A stretch of DNA of 64,000 bases from Streptomyces rhizosphaerihabitans (GTDB lineage Bacteria > Actinomycetota > Actinomycetes > Streptomycetales > Streptomycetaceae), in the NCBI RefSeq assembly GCF_025399795.1, contig NZ_JAODTZ010000024.1:1-64000 (forward strand), written 5' to 3'. A model generated the notes under the pieces. That model searched no databases. It saw only the letters and a list, made by a program, of their open reading frames with translations, and was not told the origin of the DNA. Shown one piece after another: positions 1 to 8,974 of this stretch. Numbering within the stretch: position 1 is the stretch's first letter; every line of letters begins with the position of its first letter. The position numbers and the translations under genes were made by a program.

Positions 1-2
1 AT

Positions 3-386
3 TCCGAGTTCGACCCCACCTTGTACGGCATGACCGCGTCGTACGACGACCAGGGCAACTACATCTACCCCGAGGGCTTCGACCCGGATGCCGGCGAATG
101 GCTGCCGGGCTTCGAGTCCCAGCGTGAGGTGTGGGAGACGCAGTACGCCGAGGCGCAGCAGCGCTTCGAGCGGCACAAGGCTCAGGTCATCAAGTCCCGC
201 AAGGCCGACGCCGCGACGGAACTGGACGAGGCGGACGTCGCCGCCTCGGACGAGGACGACGGCCCCACGACTCCGGGCGTGACCGGCGGCCCGTACGACT
301 ACCAGATCTTCGACAACTCCGGCGCGCTGGCCACGGACGAGGCGCTCGCCGCGCTGCGCGAGAGGCCGGCGGGTGGCCAGAACTGA
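3..386 (+). CDS. C-terminal part of an unidentified protein (5' end outside window)
   Basis: The reading frame is open from the window edge, so this is only the last ~127 residues. It has an aromatic, acidic stretch with GNYIYPEGFDPDAGEWLPG, a charged probably helical segment with QYAEAQQRFERHKAQ, and an acidic low-complexity tail before the stop. I do not recognise a family, and no catalytic motif is visible. GC-rich third positions and the strong terminator just downstream support real coding. Internal Met or Leu codons near the edge are unlikely to be the start, because the frame continues upstream without a stop. Confidence 0.6.
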   Translation, partial: SEFDPTLYGMTASYDDQGNYIYPEGFDPDAGEWLPGFESQREVWETQYAEAQQRFERHKAQVIKSRKADAATELDEADVAASDEDDGPTTPGVTGGPYDYQIFDNSGALATDEALAALRERPAGGQN

Positions 387-402
387 GGCGCCGGCGCTGA
401 GA

Positions 403-447
403 CTCGGTCCGTGGACCGAGGGGCCGCACCGTTCGAGGTGCGGCCCC
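403..447 (+). terminator. Overlapping hairpins, rho-independent-like terminator
   Basis: An 8-bp stem with a 2-nt loop (403-420) overlaps by one base a perfect 11-bp stem with a 6-nt loop (420-430 and 437-447). It starts 17 bases after the upstream stop codon. There is no U-tract, as is usual for Streptomyces. The rest of 448-729 shows no convincing gene. Confidence 0.7.
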
Positions 448-729
448 CCGGCGTCCTGCAGCCAGGCCACCCGGCCGGGGCGTGGCGAATGCACCGACCG
501 GGCGAAGGGCGACAATCCGGCCCGCGCGAAAGGCCGCTCGGGCTTCGGCGCCTGTCCGACCTCGCGGACATGAGCCGGTAGGCGTCTTGTGGGTCAGTGC
601 GGGACAATCGTGTCGCTTCGCGCAGCGTGACAACAGCGACCGCGTGGACTCCGCACTGCCGCCGCCGCCGCTCGCGCACCCTGCGGCCGACGTGCGGGCC
701 GCGACCGTAAGGTCGAGGCCCTTTGTTCA

Positions 730-2703
730 TCAGACGCCGAAGACCTGGAAATCCGAGACCTGCCCGGCCGGCCAGCCGTTGTTGGCGGTGAAGGTGAGGC
801 GTACGTAGCGGGTGGTGACGGTGGAGGGGACCGTGAGGGTCGCGGTGTTGCCGGTTGCCGGGTCGAAGGTGTAGCCCGCCGGGGCGAGAAGCTGGGCGAA
901 GGTGCCGCCGTCCGTGCTGCCCTGGACGGAAAAGGTCTGGGTACGGGTGGCCCAGGCGGTCGCCGGGGGAAGGTGGAGGACGATCCGTCTGACGCCGGTC
1001 GTCGCGCCCAGATCGACCTGGACCCACTGCGGGAAGGCGTTGTTGGCGGACTCCCAGTAGGTGTTGGTGTCGCCGTCGGTCGTGTTGCCCGAGGCGTAGG
1101 TCTGGGTGTGGCTGCTCTCCGAGGTGGGGCGGTGGAGGGCGAGGTCGGTGGTACTGGAAGGAGGGTCGGTGGTGACGGTGACCTGGTTGGAGGGCCCCGA
1201 CACGTTTCCCGCCGCGTCGAGGGCGACGACGTCGAAGGTGTACGCGGTGGACGCGGCGAGTCCGGTGACGGTGAACGAGGTGGCGCCGGTGGTGCCGACC
1301 TGGGTGCTGGTCGTTCCGGACACCCGCAGGACGCGGTAGCCGGTCACGCCGACGTTGTCGGTCGACGTGTTCCAGGCCAGCGAGACGGCGTCGCTGGTGT
1401 GCCCGGTGACGGTCAGGCCGCCCGGCGCAGCGGGCGGTGTGGTGTCGCCGCCGGTGGGGACGACCGGCTGGGTGGGGCGGGTGGCGGTCAGCGCGATCTG
1501 GCCCTTGAGCATGCGGCCGCCGTCGCCGGTCAGGCGCAGGTAGTAGTCGGCGGAGCAGGCCGTGCCGTCCTCGTCGAGGGCGAGGAACCCGGAGTCGGTG
1601 GGCACCCATGCCTGTGTCTCGGCGGTCTTGGCGATCTGGTTACCCTCGTTGTACTCGTCGAACATCGAGATGTAGATGCCCTGCACCCCGGCCCGCACCA
1701 TGTTGTAGAACTGCCGCCACATGAAGTCGCCGTGCGCGCGTTGCCGGCCGGAGACGTCGCCGGGCAGCACGCAGGGCTGGTAGTCGATGCCGTTGGCGTT
1801 GCAGTCGGCCTGGTCGCCGAGGGTGTAGGTGTTGTAGGCGTTGTCGGCTTCCGTCACGTTGCCGATGGCGCCGACCATCCACGGCGAGATCATGTTGAAG
1901 GCGTGGTAGACGCCCAGGAAGCCGGGCTGCGAGCCCCCGGTCCCCGTCCGCCATTCGCGCGGGACGCCACCGATGACGTAACACCCCTGGCCCTTGAACC
2001 AGTTGACGACGTCGAGGCAGGCGTCGGCGGTGAAGGGGTGGTTGGGGTCGTTGAAGCCGAAGCCCCAGATACAGACGACCGGCTTGCCGTTCTGCTTCGC
2101 GTACGCCGAGGACGCGGTGTGTGCGGACATCTTGTTCGTCCAGTCCGTCTTGATCTCGGACTGCATGTTCGTCCAGTTGGAGACGTCGTACATGATGTAG
2201 AACTTCCGGCCGTACGACTCGGCGGCGCTGCGCACCTTGGTCGCCATGGCGTCGCGGGTGGGGCCCTCGCCGCCGGTGGGGTTGAAGCGTTGCAGGGCGG
2301 CGGTGTCGATGTTGTTCTGCTGCATCCACAGGAAGTGGGTGTTCACCGTCTGCTGGTCGTACGAGGAGAACAGCGTGGCCGGCCGGCCGTTGCCGAGGCT
2401 CGCGTACGAGGTCTGGTACGTCTTGGTGAAGTCACGTACGTCGGGCCAGCATTTGATGTTGGTGTTGGTCGGGGACGGCGATCGGCCCCAGTCCTGGCTC
2501 CAGTGCCACCAGCCGTTGATGGGCGCGCCGTCGCCGACGCAGGCGAACCAGCCCTGGTAGCCGACGCTGATCTTGCCGACGACGTCGCCCGGCTGGCCGG
2601 CCGCCGACACGGTCGGGGCGAGTACGGTCTCGGCGGCACCCACCGTTCCCACCGCGGTGGCCGTGATCGCGGCCCGTAAGAAGACTCTGCGTGTGACACC
2701 CAT
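730..2703 (-). CDS. Secreted GH71/99-like glycoside hydrolase with FN3 and discoidin domains
   Basis: 657 aa. The N-terminus has a twin-arginine-type signal (TRRVFLRA followed by an Ala-rich hydrophobic stretch ending in TVSAAG), so Tat export is likely. Residues ~40-400 resemble the GH71/GH99-like (endo-mannosidase / alpha-1,3-glucanase) family, with VGYQGWFACVGDG and WWHWSQDWG near the front and MFDEYNEGNQIAKTAE later. A fibronectin type III domain (~420-510) and a C-terminal F5/8 type C (discoidin) carbohydrate-binding domain (~515-657, ending WPAGQVSDFQVFGV) follow. It lies downstream of a GH87 gene on the same strand, but a strong hairpin stands between them. Substrate is inferred, probably an alpha-glucan or mannan; the family assignment is moderately sure. 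Confidence 0.8.
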   Translation of the reverse strand: MGVTRRVFLRAAITATAVGTVGAAETVLAPTVSAAGQPGDVVGKISVGYQGWFACVGDGAPINGWWHWSQDWGRSPSPTNTNIKCWPDVRDFTKTYQTSYASLGNGRPATLFSSYDQQTVNTHFLWMQQNNIDTAALQRFNPTGGEGPTRDAMATKVRSAAESYGRKFYIMYDVSNWTNMQSEIKTDWTNKMSAHTASSAYAKQNGKPVVCIWGFGFNDPNHPFTADACLDVVNWFKGQGCYVIGGVPREWRTGTGGSQPGFLGVYHAFNMISPWMVGAIGNVTEADNAYNTYTLGDQADCNANGIDYQPCVLPGDVSGRQRAHGDFMWRQFYNMVRAGVQGIYISMFDEYNEGNQIAKTAETQAWVPTDSGFLALDEDGTACSADYYLRLTGDGGRMLKGQIALTATRPTQPVVPTGGDTTPPAAPGGLTVTGHTSDAVSLAWNTSTDNVGVTGYRVLRVSGTTSTQVGTTGATSFTVTGLAASTAYTFDVVALDAAGNVSGPSNQVTVTTDPPSSTTDLALHRPTSESSHTQTYASGNTTDGDTNTYWESANNAFPQWVQVDLGATTGVRRIVLHLPPATAWATRTQTFSVQGSTDGGTFAQLLAPAGYTFDPATGNTATLTVPSTVTTRYVRLTFTANNGWPAGQVSDFQVFGV

Positions 2704-2722
2704 CTGGACTCCTTCCGGTGGT

Positions 2723-2758
2723 CGGTGCCGCCGAGCGCGCCTGCGCTCGGCGGCACCG
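2723..2758 (-). terminator. 16-bp hairpin between the two glycosidase genes
   Basis: A perfect 16-bp inverted repeat (2723-2738 and 2743-2758) with a 4-nt loop lies between the stop of the GH87 gene and the start of the GH71/99-like gene. It probably terminates or attenuates the upstream transcript, so the two genes may not form a simple operon. Confidence 0.65.
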
Positions 2759-2773
2759 TCAAGGCAGGTCGGG

Positions 2774-5700
2774 TCAGGTGTTCCAGACCTGGAACTCGGA
2801 GAGCTGACCGGCCGGCCAGCCGTTGTTCGCCGTGATGTTCACCCGGACGTATCGCTGGGTGGTCGCGGTGAACGTGATGGTGACCGTGTTGTTGGTGGCG
2901 GGGTCGAAGGTGTAGGTGGCCGACGACTTGATGCTGGAGAAGGAGGAGCCGTCGGTGCTGCCCGACAGGGACAGCGTCTGGTTGCGGGCCCCCCAGCCGG
3001 CCGGGAGCTGGAGGACGACGCGGCCGGCGCTCTGCGCGGAGCCGAGGTCGACCTGGACCCACTGTGGGAAAGCGTTGTTGGCGCTCTCCCAGTAGGAGCC
3101 CTGGTTGCCGTCCGTCACGTTCGAGGACGCGTACACGTCGGTGTGGCTGGACTCGGTGGTGGCCGCGCCGGCTGCCAGGTTCCTGCTCACCGTGCCGGCG
3201 CCGGTGCCGGTCAGCGCGACCGTGGTCGTGCCGTTCGACGCGTTGCTGGCGATGCTGAGATCACCGGTGCGGGTGCCGGACGCGGTGGGCCTGAAGATGA
3301 CGTTCACCGTGCAGGAGGTGTTCGCCGCGATCGACGTTCCGCAGTTGTCGGTCTGCGAGAAGTCTCCCGTGACGGTGATGCCGGAAACGGTCGCGGCGGC
3401 GGTTCCGATGTTGGTCACCGTGACCGTCTGCGCACTGCTGGCGGTGTTGAGCGCCTGGGTGGGATACGACAGGGACGTCGGGCTGGTCGACAAGGTCGCG
3501 TTCGAGGAGCCGCCGTCGCTGGGGAACACCTCGAAGTCCGACAACTGGGCGGCGTTCCACCCTGTGTTGGCGGTGATGTTCACCCGCACGTATCTCGCCG
3601 TGGCGGCGCTGAACGTGATGGTCACCGTGTTGCTGTTGGCGTTCGGGTCGAAGGTGTACCCGGCCGATGCCTTGATCGTGGAGAAGTTCGAACCGTCCGT
3701 GGATCCCTGCACCGACAGCGTCTGCGTGCGAGCCGACCACGCCATCGCCGGCGGGAGCTTGAGCACGACCTTGCCGACGCCGTAGTTCTGGCCGAGGTCG
3801 ACCTGGGCCCATTGCGGGAACGAACCGTTCGTGCCCTCCCAGTACGTCGACGCGTCCGGGTCGGTGAGGTTCGAGGCGACGTACGGACTGTTGCCCGAAC
3901 TCGCCGTCGCCGGCCGCCCGACGGCGACATTGGTGGTGCTGTCGATGCCGCTGCCGGTCAGGGAGACGACGGTCGGGCTGTTGTTGGCGTTGCTGGTGAC
4001 GGTCAGCCTGCCGGTACGGGATCCGCCCGCGGTGGGCTTGAACCCGACGTTCACCGTGCAGGACGCCCCGACCGCGAGGGTGGAGCAGTTGTTGGTCTGA
4101 CTGAAGTCACCGGTCGCCGCGACGGCCGAGACGGTCGCCGACGCGGTGCCCGAGTTCGTCACCTTCACCGCTTGCGCGGTGGCCGACGAGCCGACCACCG
4201 TGGCATCGAAGGTCAGGCTCGCCGGGTCGGTGTTCAGGACCGGGCCGGGCGCGGTGCCGGTCCCGGAGAGGCTGACGGTGTTGGTGATCCCGCCCGCGTT
4301 GACCGTCAGAGATCCGCTACGAGTGCCGGTCGCCGTCGGCGCGAACTTCACACTGACGGTGCACGAGCCGTTCGCCGCGATCGACGAGCCGCACGTGTTG
4401 GTCTGGGAGTAGTCGCCGCTGGTGGAGATGGACGAGACGGACGCGGCGGTGTCGGTCGGGTTGGAGACCGTCACGGTCTGTCCGTCGCTCGTCGAACCGG
4501 TCGGGACCGAACCGAAGTTCAGCGCGCCGGGGGTGGCCGTCACGCCTTCGGACGGGTAGGGCGGGTAGACCGGCGCCGGCCAACCGCCGCAGTACGGCGT
4601 GCCGCTGATGCCGGAGTTGCCGCCGCCGTCGGTGACGACGAAGTTGCCGCCCGAGCAGTTGTACACCGGGGACGAGTAACCGACGCCGGTCGCCGTGACA
4701 TTGGTGAACTTCGCCGCGCCGCCGGTCTGCTCCTGCAGGGCGAAGGTTCCGGTGCCGGCGATGGTCACGTTGTTGAGGTTGACACCGCTGATGGTGCCCT
4801 CGACCCACTGGACGGCCTCGTACGGACTCTGCTGGATCAGCGCGTTGGTCACGTTGACCGGGCCGGTGATCGCGCCCTGGCTGCCGTCGAACCACAGGGC
4901 GCCGACGCCGAACTGCCAGTTCGGGTCGAGGCTGCCGGCCCGGATCATGGTGTTGTCGGAGATCGTGGTGGTGCCGACCGGCGTCGAGGTGAAGCGCTGC
5001 CCCACGTGGATGCCGCCGCCCTGGGCGAGGCCGGTGTCCACCACCCGGTTGCCGCTGACGGTGTTGTCGTGGCCGCCGTAGATCGCGATGGCGTTGGCGA
5101 GGATCTGCAGCGACACGGTGTTGTTGGAGATCGTGTCGTTGGCGTCGGCACCGATACCGGAGTCCGCCCAGGTGGCGATGCCGTCGTCACCGGTGTTGCG
5201 GATGTCGCTGTTGGTCACCTTCGAGTTGGTGACGGCGCCGTGGAAGTTGATGCCGTCCGCGGTGGTGTCGCGGATGCGCATGCCGCTGAACGTCAGCCCG
5301 TCCATCGGCCCGTCCATCCAGGCGCCGACCTTCATGTGGTCGATCCACAGGTTGGAGACGGTCGAGTTGCTCATCGCGCCGCCGATGCCGTTGACCTGGG
5401 CGCTGTCGTCGCGCTCCTGCACATTGCCGAAGATCGCGAAGTTCTGGAGGTGCACGCCGGTGCTGGCCGAGGGTGCGGAGCTGCCGTAGAAGCCGGGGGC
5501 CGTACCGGTGACGGTCGAGTACCACATGCCGGCGCCGGCGATCGTGACGTTGTTGACGCTGATGTGGCCGGGGATGTTGTAGGTGCCCGGCGGGATCCAC
5601 ACGGTGCCGCCGGGGCCGGCCGCGCCGATCGCGGCGTTGAACGCGCTGGTCGCGTCGCTCACACCGGTGGAGTCGGCGCCCTTGCTGGTCACCGACACCG

Positions 5701-6334
5701 CCCCCGAGGGTGCGGTCAGGGCGGCGCCGACCTGCTCGAAGTCGGCGAAGTCGACCGTGTACGAGGAGGCGGTGTCCCCCGAATCGACCTGCAGCTTGAA
5801 GGTCGTTCCCGCCGGATAGGTGGTGGAGAACAGGCGGTGGGCCTCGTCGAAGAAGTGGTGCGGGTTGCTGCCCGGCGTGTTGGTGAAGGGGTAGCTGCCG
5901 TAGTACCAGCTGTAGGCGTTCGTCAGGGTGAAGTCGGGCTGCTTGACGCCGTTGATGTACAGAGACAGCGCGGCGGTGTAGACCGAGCCGCCCGAGGTGT
6001 CGGGGATGCTGTACCGGAAGTTGATCGAGTTGGTCGCCACCGGCGTGGTGAACGTGACGTACTTGCCGGTGCCCTGGAGCGTCGTCGCCTTGCGGTACGA
6101 CGCCTCGTCGGCCAACTGGCCCTGGGTGTAACTCGGGCCTATGGGTGTGCCGTTGGTGGCGGAATTCTCGGCCTGCACCTCGACGTACGGCAGGCTCGCG
6201 CCGCTGCCGCCAGTGGCAGCGGTCGCCGCCCAAGCAGGTGGGACGGCCAGAGCGAAGACGCCGAGGGCGGCCAGCATCGCGGCGCTGACCGCCCAGACGA
6301 GGGCTCGTCTCAGATCTCGGATGGAATGGAACAC
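2774..6334 (-). CDS. Secreted GH87 alpha-1,3-glucanase (mycodextranase type), multidomain
   Basis: 1186 aa with a Sec-type signal peptide (hydrophobic core ~10-35, cleavage near PAWA-AT). Domains in order: CBM35-like module (~48-200, starting VEVQAENSATNG); right-handed beta-helix GH87 catalytic domain (~205-600) with GVHLQNFAIFGNVQERDDS, DTTADGINFHGAV and NTGDDGIATW, the acidic clusters expected of GH87; Ig-like choice-of-anchor-D (ASH) repeats (~605-800); a discoidin domain (~805-935); another ASH repeat; and a last discoidin domain ending WPAGQLSEFQVWNT. The family cleaves alpha-1,3-glucan such as fungal cell-wall glucan, mutan or nigeran. Its C-terminal discoidin modules are close relatives of those in the neighbouring gene and in the remnant at 6630, suggesting one saccharolytic locus. 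Confidence 0.88.
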   Translation of the reverse strand: MFHSIRDLRRALVWAVSAAMLAALGVFALAVPPAWAATAATGGSGASLPYVEVQAENSATNGTPIGPSYTQGQLADEASYRKATTLQGTGKYVTFTTPVATNSINFRYSIPDTSGGSVYTAALSLYINGVKQPDFTLTNAYSWYYGSYPFTNTPGSNPHHFFDEAHRLFSTTYPAGTTFKLQVDSGDTASSYTVDFADFEQVGAALTAPSGAVSVTSKGADSTGVSDATSAFNAAIGAAGPGGTVWIPPGTYNIPGHISVNNVTIAGAGMWYSTVTGTAPGFYGSSAPSASTGVHLQNFAIFGNVQERDDSAQVNGIGGAMSNSTVSNLWIDHMKVGAWMDGPMDGLTFSGMRIRDTTADGINFHGAVTNSKVTNSDIRNTGDDGIATWADSGIGADANDTISNNTVSLQILANAIAIYGGHDNTVSGNRVVDTGLAQGGGIHVGQRFTSTPVGTTTISDNTMIRAGSLDPNWQFGVGALWFDGSQGAITGPVNVTNALIQQSPYEAVQWVEGTISGVNLNNVTIAGTGTFALQEQTGGAAKFTNVTATGVGYSSPVYNCSGGNFVVTDGGGNSGISGTPYCGGWPAPVYPPYPSEGVTATPGALNFGSVPTGSTSDGQTVTVSNPTDTAASVSSISTSGDYSQTNTCGSSIAANGSCTVSVKFAPTATGTRSGSLTVNAGGITNTVSLSGTGTAPGPVLNTDPASLTFDATVVGSSATAQAVKVTNSGTASATVSAVAATGDFSQTNNCSTLAVGASCTVNVGFKPTAGGSRTGRLTVTSNANNSPTVVSLTGSGIDSTTNVAVGRPATASSGNSPYVASNLTDPDASTYWEGTNGSFPQWAQVDLGQNYGVGKVVLKLPPAMAWSARTQTLSVQGSTDGSNFSTIKASAGYTFDPNANSNTVTITFSAATARYVRVNITANTGWNAAQLSDFEVFPSDGGSSNATLSTSPTSLSYPTQALNTASSAQTVTVTNIGTAAATVSGITVTGDFSQTDNCGTSIAANTSCTVNVIFRPTASGTRTGDLSIASNASNGTTTVALTGTGAGTVSRNLAAGAATTESSHTDVYASSNVTDGNQGSYWESANNAFPQWVQVDLGSAQSAGRVVLQLPAGWGARNQTLSLSGSTDGSSFSSIKSSATYTFDPATNNTVTITFTATTQRYVRVNITANNGWPAGQLSEFQVWNT

Positions 6335-6629
6335 GTGACACTCCTTTCATCACGAAATGCCGGAACTGTGCCGCTAACACCGCCAGAGAGGGAAGAGCGG
6401 GGCTCAAAGGGAGACGGGAGACAGGGGGGAAGACAGGGGGGTGCTGACGACGCGAGGGGGACCGTAATATCCTCGACATAGACACGCAAGAACTAGACAG
6501 AACATTGCAACAATAAAAATTTGACCCGCAAGATCTAATGTCACACCTTGAAGCCGCGTCCAGCACCGGATCCCGCACATGGCGGTGCCACCGGACGGGG
6601 TGTCCGGTGGCACCGTGGGGGGGGCGGGG
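6335..6629. promoter_or_regulatory. Upstream region of the GH87 gene with an AT-rich patch
   Basis: This region separates the GH87 start from the downstream end of the next minus-strand remnant. Positions ~6465-6545 are unusually A+T-rich for this genome and probably hold the GH87 promoter. I cannot assign -35/-10 boxes with confidence. Confidence 0.4.
6584..6614 (-). terminator. 13-bp hairpin terminator after the CBM6/discoidin remnant
   Basis: A perfect 13-bp stem (6584-6596 and 6602-6614) with a 5-nt loop, 15 bases beyond the stop of the minus-strand remnant at 6630. Confidence 0.65.
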
Positions 6630-7232
6630 TCAGGAGGTCCAGATCTGGAACTCGGACACCTGGCCCGCGGGCCAGCCGCTGTCGGCGGTGATGGTGACGC
6701 GGAAGTAGCGCCGGCTGCCGGTGGGGAAGGTGAGCGTGACGGTGTCCTTGGTGCTCGGGTCGAAGGTGTGGGCGGCCGAGGACTTCAGGGTGGTGAAGGT
6801 GGTGCCGTCGGTGCTGCCGCCGAGGGGCAGGGTCTGGGTGCGGGCGCCCCAGGTGGCGGGCAGTTTCAGGACCACGCGGGAGGCGCTCCGGGCCGAGCCC
6901 AGGTCGACCCAGGTCTGCCAGTCGCCCGTGGCGGGCAGGTCGACGGCCCCGGCGAGATCGGTGCCGGAGGCGTCCGGCAGGTGCGGCACACCCGCCACCG
7001 CGACGCGGAGGTCGAGGGTGTACGTGCCGGCCGCGGCGACGTCCACGGTGCAGCGGAACCACTGTCCGCCGCTGGTCCAGCCCACGTTGTGACCGCCGCC
7101 GGTGTCCGAGGTGTTGTCCAGGTCCACGCCGTCGGCGCGGTAGTAGTTGGCGTTGCCGTTGACGGAGGTGACGTTGTAGGCCACTCCCTGGCCGCCGGTG
7201 TCGCAGCCCTCCGCCTGCACCGTGCCGCGCAT
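6630..7232 (-). pseudogene. Remnant of a secreted carbohydrate-binding protein (CBM6 fused to half a discoidin domain)
   Basis: 200 codons with no signal peptide and no catalytic domain. The first ~125 residues are the start of a CBM6/35 module (GTVQAEGCDTGGQGVAYNV ... TSGGQWFRCTVDV). At GDWQTWVDLGSA the sequence switches to the middle of a discoidin domain (VDLGSARSASRVVLKLPATW ... WPAGQVSEFQIWTS). Each domain lacks the part facing the junction, so an in-frame deletion has probably fused two modules and removed what lay between them, and the 5' catalytic part is also missing. It is likely the debris of a third member of the glucanase locus. No start context is convincing. Confidence 0.65.
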
Positions 7233-7408
7233 GCCAGTGCAAGTTTCTTACTGAAGTCCGCAAATATCCGATGGAACCGGCCCTGCTCCACCGCCTCCCG
7301 AAGGACAGGCTCCGGCACCTCCTGCCACCGGCACGCCCCGACAGGCTCTTGTGGTCGCACTTCGCGGTCATCGAGCTTTCAGCGAGGTGTATCCGGATCC
7401 TCGGCACC

Positions 7409-7751
7409 ACCGCACCCGACCGCGGAATGGCTCGTGCAGCTCGGGCGCCAGCTGGAACCCACGCTGGCGTTCGCCCGCCGCCTGGCCGGGCCGGGCAAGG
7501 AGATCTGGGTCCGCTTCGTCCTGGTCCCGGGCCTGACCGACGCCACGGAGAACGTGGCGGGGGTCGCCTCGTTCGCGGCGTCCCTGGGCAACGTCACCCG
7601 CGTCGACGTCCTGCCCTTCCACAAACTCGGCGCCGCCAAGTGGGAGGAACCGGGTAAGGAGTTCACCCTCGCCGAGACCCCCGTCCCGACCGCCGCCCAG
7701 GTCGCCAAGGCCCGCTCCGTGTTCACCGCGCGCGGCCTGAAGGCGGTGTGA
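7409..7751 (+). pseudogene. C-terminal fragment of pyruvate formate-lyase activating enzyme (PflA)
   Basis: The open frame ending at the TGA at 7749 encodes LEPTLAFARRLAGPGKEIW, then WVRFVLVPGLTD, DVLPFHKLGAAKW and a final helix. These are hallmarks of the C-terminal third of PflA-type radical SAM enzymes. The N-terminal CxxxCxxC cluster domain is absent, and upstream in this frame the sequence becomes non-homologous antisense of the CBM6 remnant. It is therefore a truncated gene, not a short functional one. Confidence 0.75.
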
Positions 7752-7880
7752 ATTCAGGGAGACACACCTCCGCCCATACGGTCTTGCCAGGGGCAGCCGG
7801 GCGCGGGGTGACTCCCCAGTCGTCGGCCAGGGCGTCGACGAGGAGCAGTCCGCGATCGGTTCCGGGGCGCGAAGAGGCAG
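7723..7880 (-). pseudogene. C-terminal fragment of an RsbW-like ATP-binding protein
   Basis: On the minus strand the frame reads RGLLLVDALADDWGVTPRPAAPGKTVWAEV before its stop. This is the characteristic end of the GHKL-type anti-sigma regulatory ATPases abundant in Streptomyces. The Bergerat-fold N- and G1-box portion is missing; upstream the frame runs into the tail of the next minus-strand gene. Its 3' end overlaps the end of the PflA fragment by ~29 bp. It is a remnant. Confidence 0.55.
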
Positions 7881-7906
7881 TGCGGGGCCTTCGATCCACC
7901 TCCCCC

Positions 7907-8974
7907 TCAGTGAGACGCGACCACTCGGAGCTCCAGCTCGTGTCTCGCCTCACTCCGCAGGGTCGCCTCCAGGTGGTACAACTCCGTGACGAGCCGGTCC
8001 TCGTGGCCGAGTACGCGGCCGGCCAGGCCGATCAGCGAGTCGTCCTCATCAGGGGAAGACCACTCGAACAGAAGGTCGCAAAGGGCGTCACTGCTCTCGT
8101 CCGGATCCGGCGCCGCACGCAGGCCGACCCATCTGCGGTCCGCCCAATGGCCCAGAAGGGCGGTGAACGTCTCGACGCAGTGCCGTTTGTCGTCGGTGCC
8201 CTCATCGGAATTCAATCGCGCGACCAACTCGGCGTAGAGCTCCGGCATACCGAGCCCCAGCACGCGTGCGCCCGCGTACGCCCAGCGGTCCGATCCCGTC
8301 CCGCCGCCGTATGCCTGCCAGCGCGGATTCCACAACAGCCGGGTGAAATCGGCGCGTGCGGCATCACCATGAGCGGCGATGCCCAGGATCAGTCCGCCGT
8401 TGCAGTCCGTGGACGCATCCCCCTCGCCCCACTCGACGAGCCTTCCCAACCATGACGGGTCACCGGTCTTCGTGGCGAGGATCGGCAAGAACTCAGGGAA
8501 CAGGTTGGAGCCGACGTGCCGTTCGAGGGCCTCCGCGATCTCGGTCCGCAGGCCTTGACACGACAGGTGCAGCAAGCCCAGGCACGCGTCCATGGCCTCG
8601 TGGTGATCGTAGTCGGGACGCTCTACGTGCTCCCACAACATCCGCTCGGCCGATTCGCATCCCAGGTAGCCGACAGCGTGCAGTACACCGGTCGGCACGC
8701 CGTCGCGCAGCCTGCCCGCCTCGACGCTCGCTTCCAGCAGTCGTTCGGCCACACCGATGTCTCCATGCCGGACGAATATCGGAACCAGCCTCTCGCGCGC
8801 TGCGGGATCGTCGAGGAACACCGGGAGAAGCGCCTCCGCGTCGGATCGGGACCCGTACCGCAGCACGACGTCCACGACCATCGACTCCCACCGCCAAGTC
8901 ACCGTCTTCGGATCACTGACGTACCTGTCGAGCAACTGCCGCGTCGCCCACGAAATCACCACCCTGATTACCAT
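7907..8974 (-). CDS. Hypothetical protein, helical repeat-like
   Basis: 355 aa, no signal peptide, rich in Leu/Ala/Glu. Short helical segments repeat in a HEAT-like fashion (e.g. DAEALLPVFLDDPAARERLVPIFVRHG and HEAMDACLGLLHLSCQGLRTEIAEAL). No catalytic motif is visible. Third-position GC bias supports coding in this frame rather than in the overlapping plus-strand frames. An internal Met ~31 codons in (before VVDVVLRYG) could be the true start. Function unknown; the repeats suggest a protein-interaction scaffold. Confidence 0.6.
   Translation of the reverse strand: MVIRVVISWATRQLLDRYVSDPKTVTWRWESMVVDVVLRYGSRSDAEALLPVFLDDPAARERLVPIFVRHGDIGVAERLLEASVEAGRLRDGVPTGVLHAVGYLGCESAERMLWEHVERPDYDHHEAMDACLGLLHLSCQGLRTEIAEALERHVGSNLFPEFLPILATKTGDPSWLGRLVEWGEGDASTDCNGGLILGIAAHGDAARADFTRLLWNPRWQAYGGGTGSDRWAYAGARVLGLGMPELYAELVARLNSDEGTDDKRHCVETFTALLGHWADRRWVGLRAAPDPDESSDALCDLLFEWSSPDEDDSLIGLAGRVLGHEDRLVTELYHLEATLRSEARHELELRVVASH

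Noticed and set aside
2573..6481. A 1302-codon plus-strand open frame
   Set aside because: It is entirely antisense to the GH87 gene, has low-complexity Gly/Arg/Val-rich sequence and no recognisable domain. Long antisense frames are normal at this GC content.
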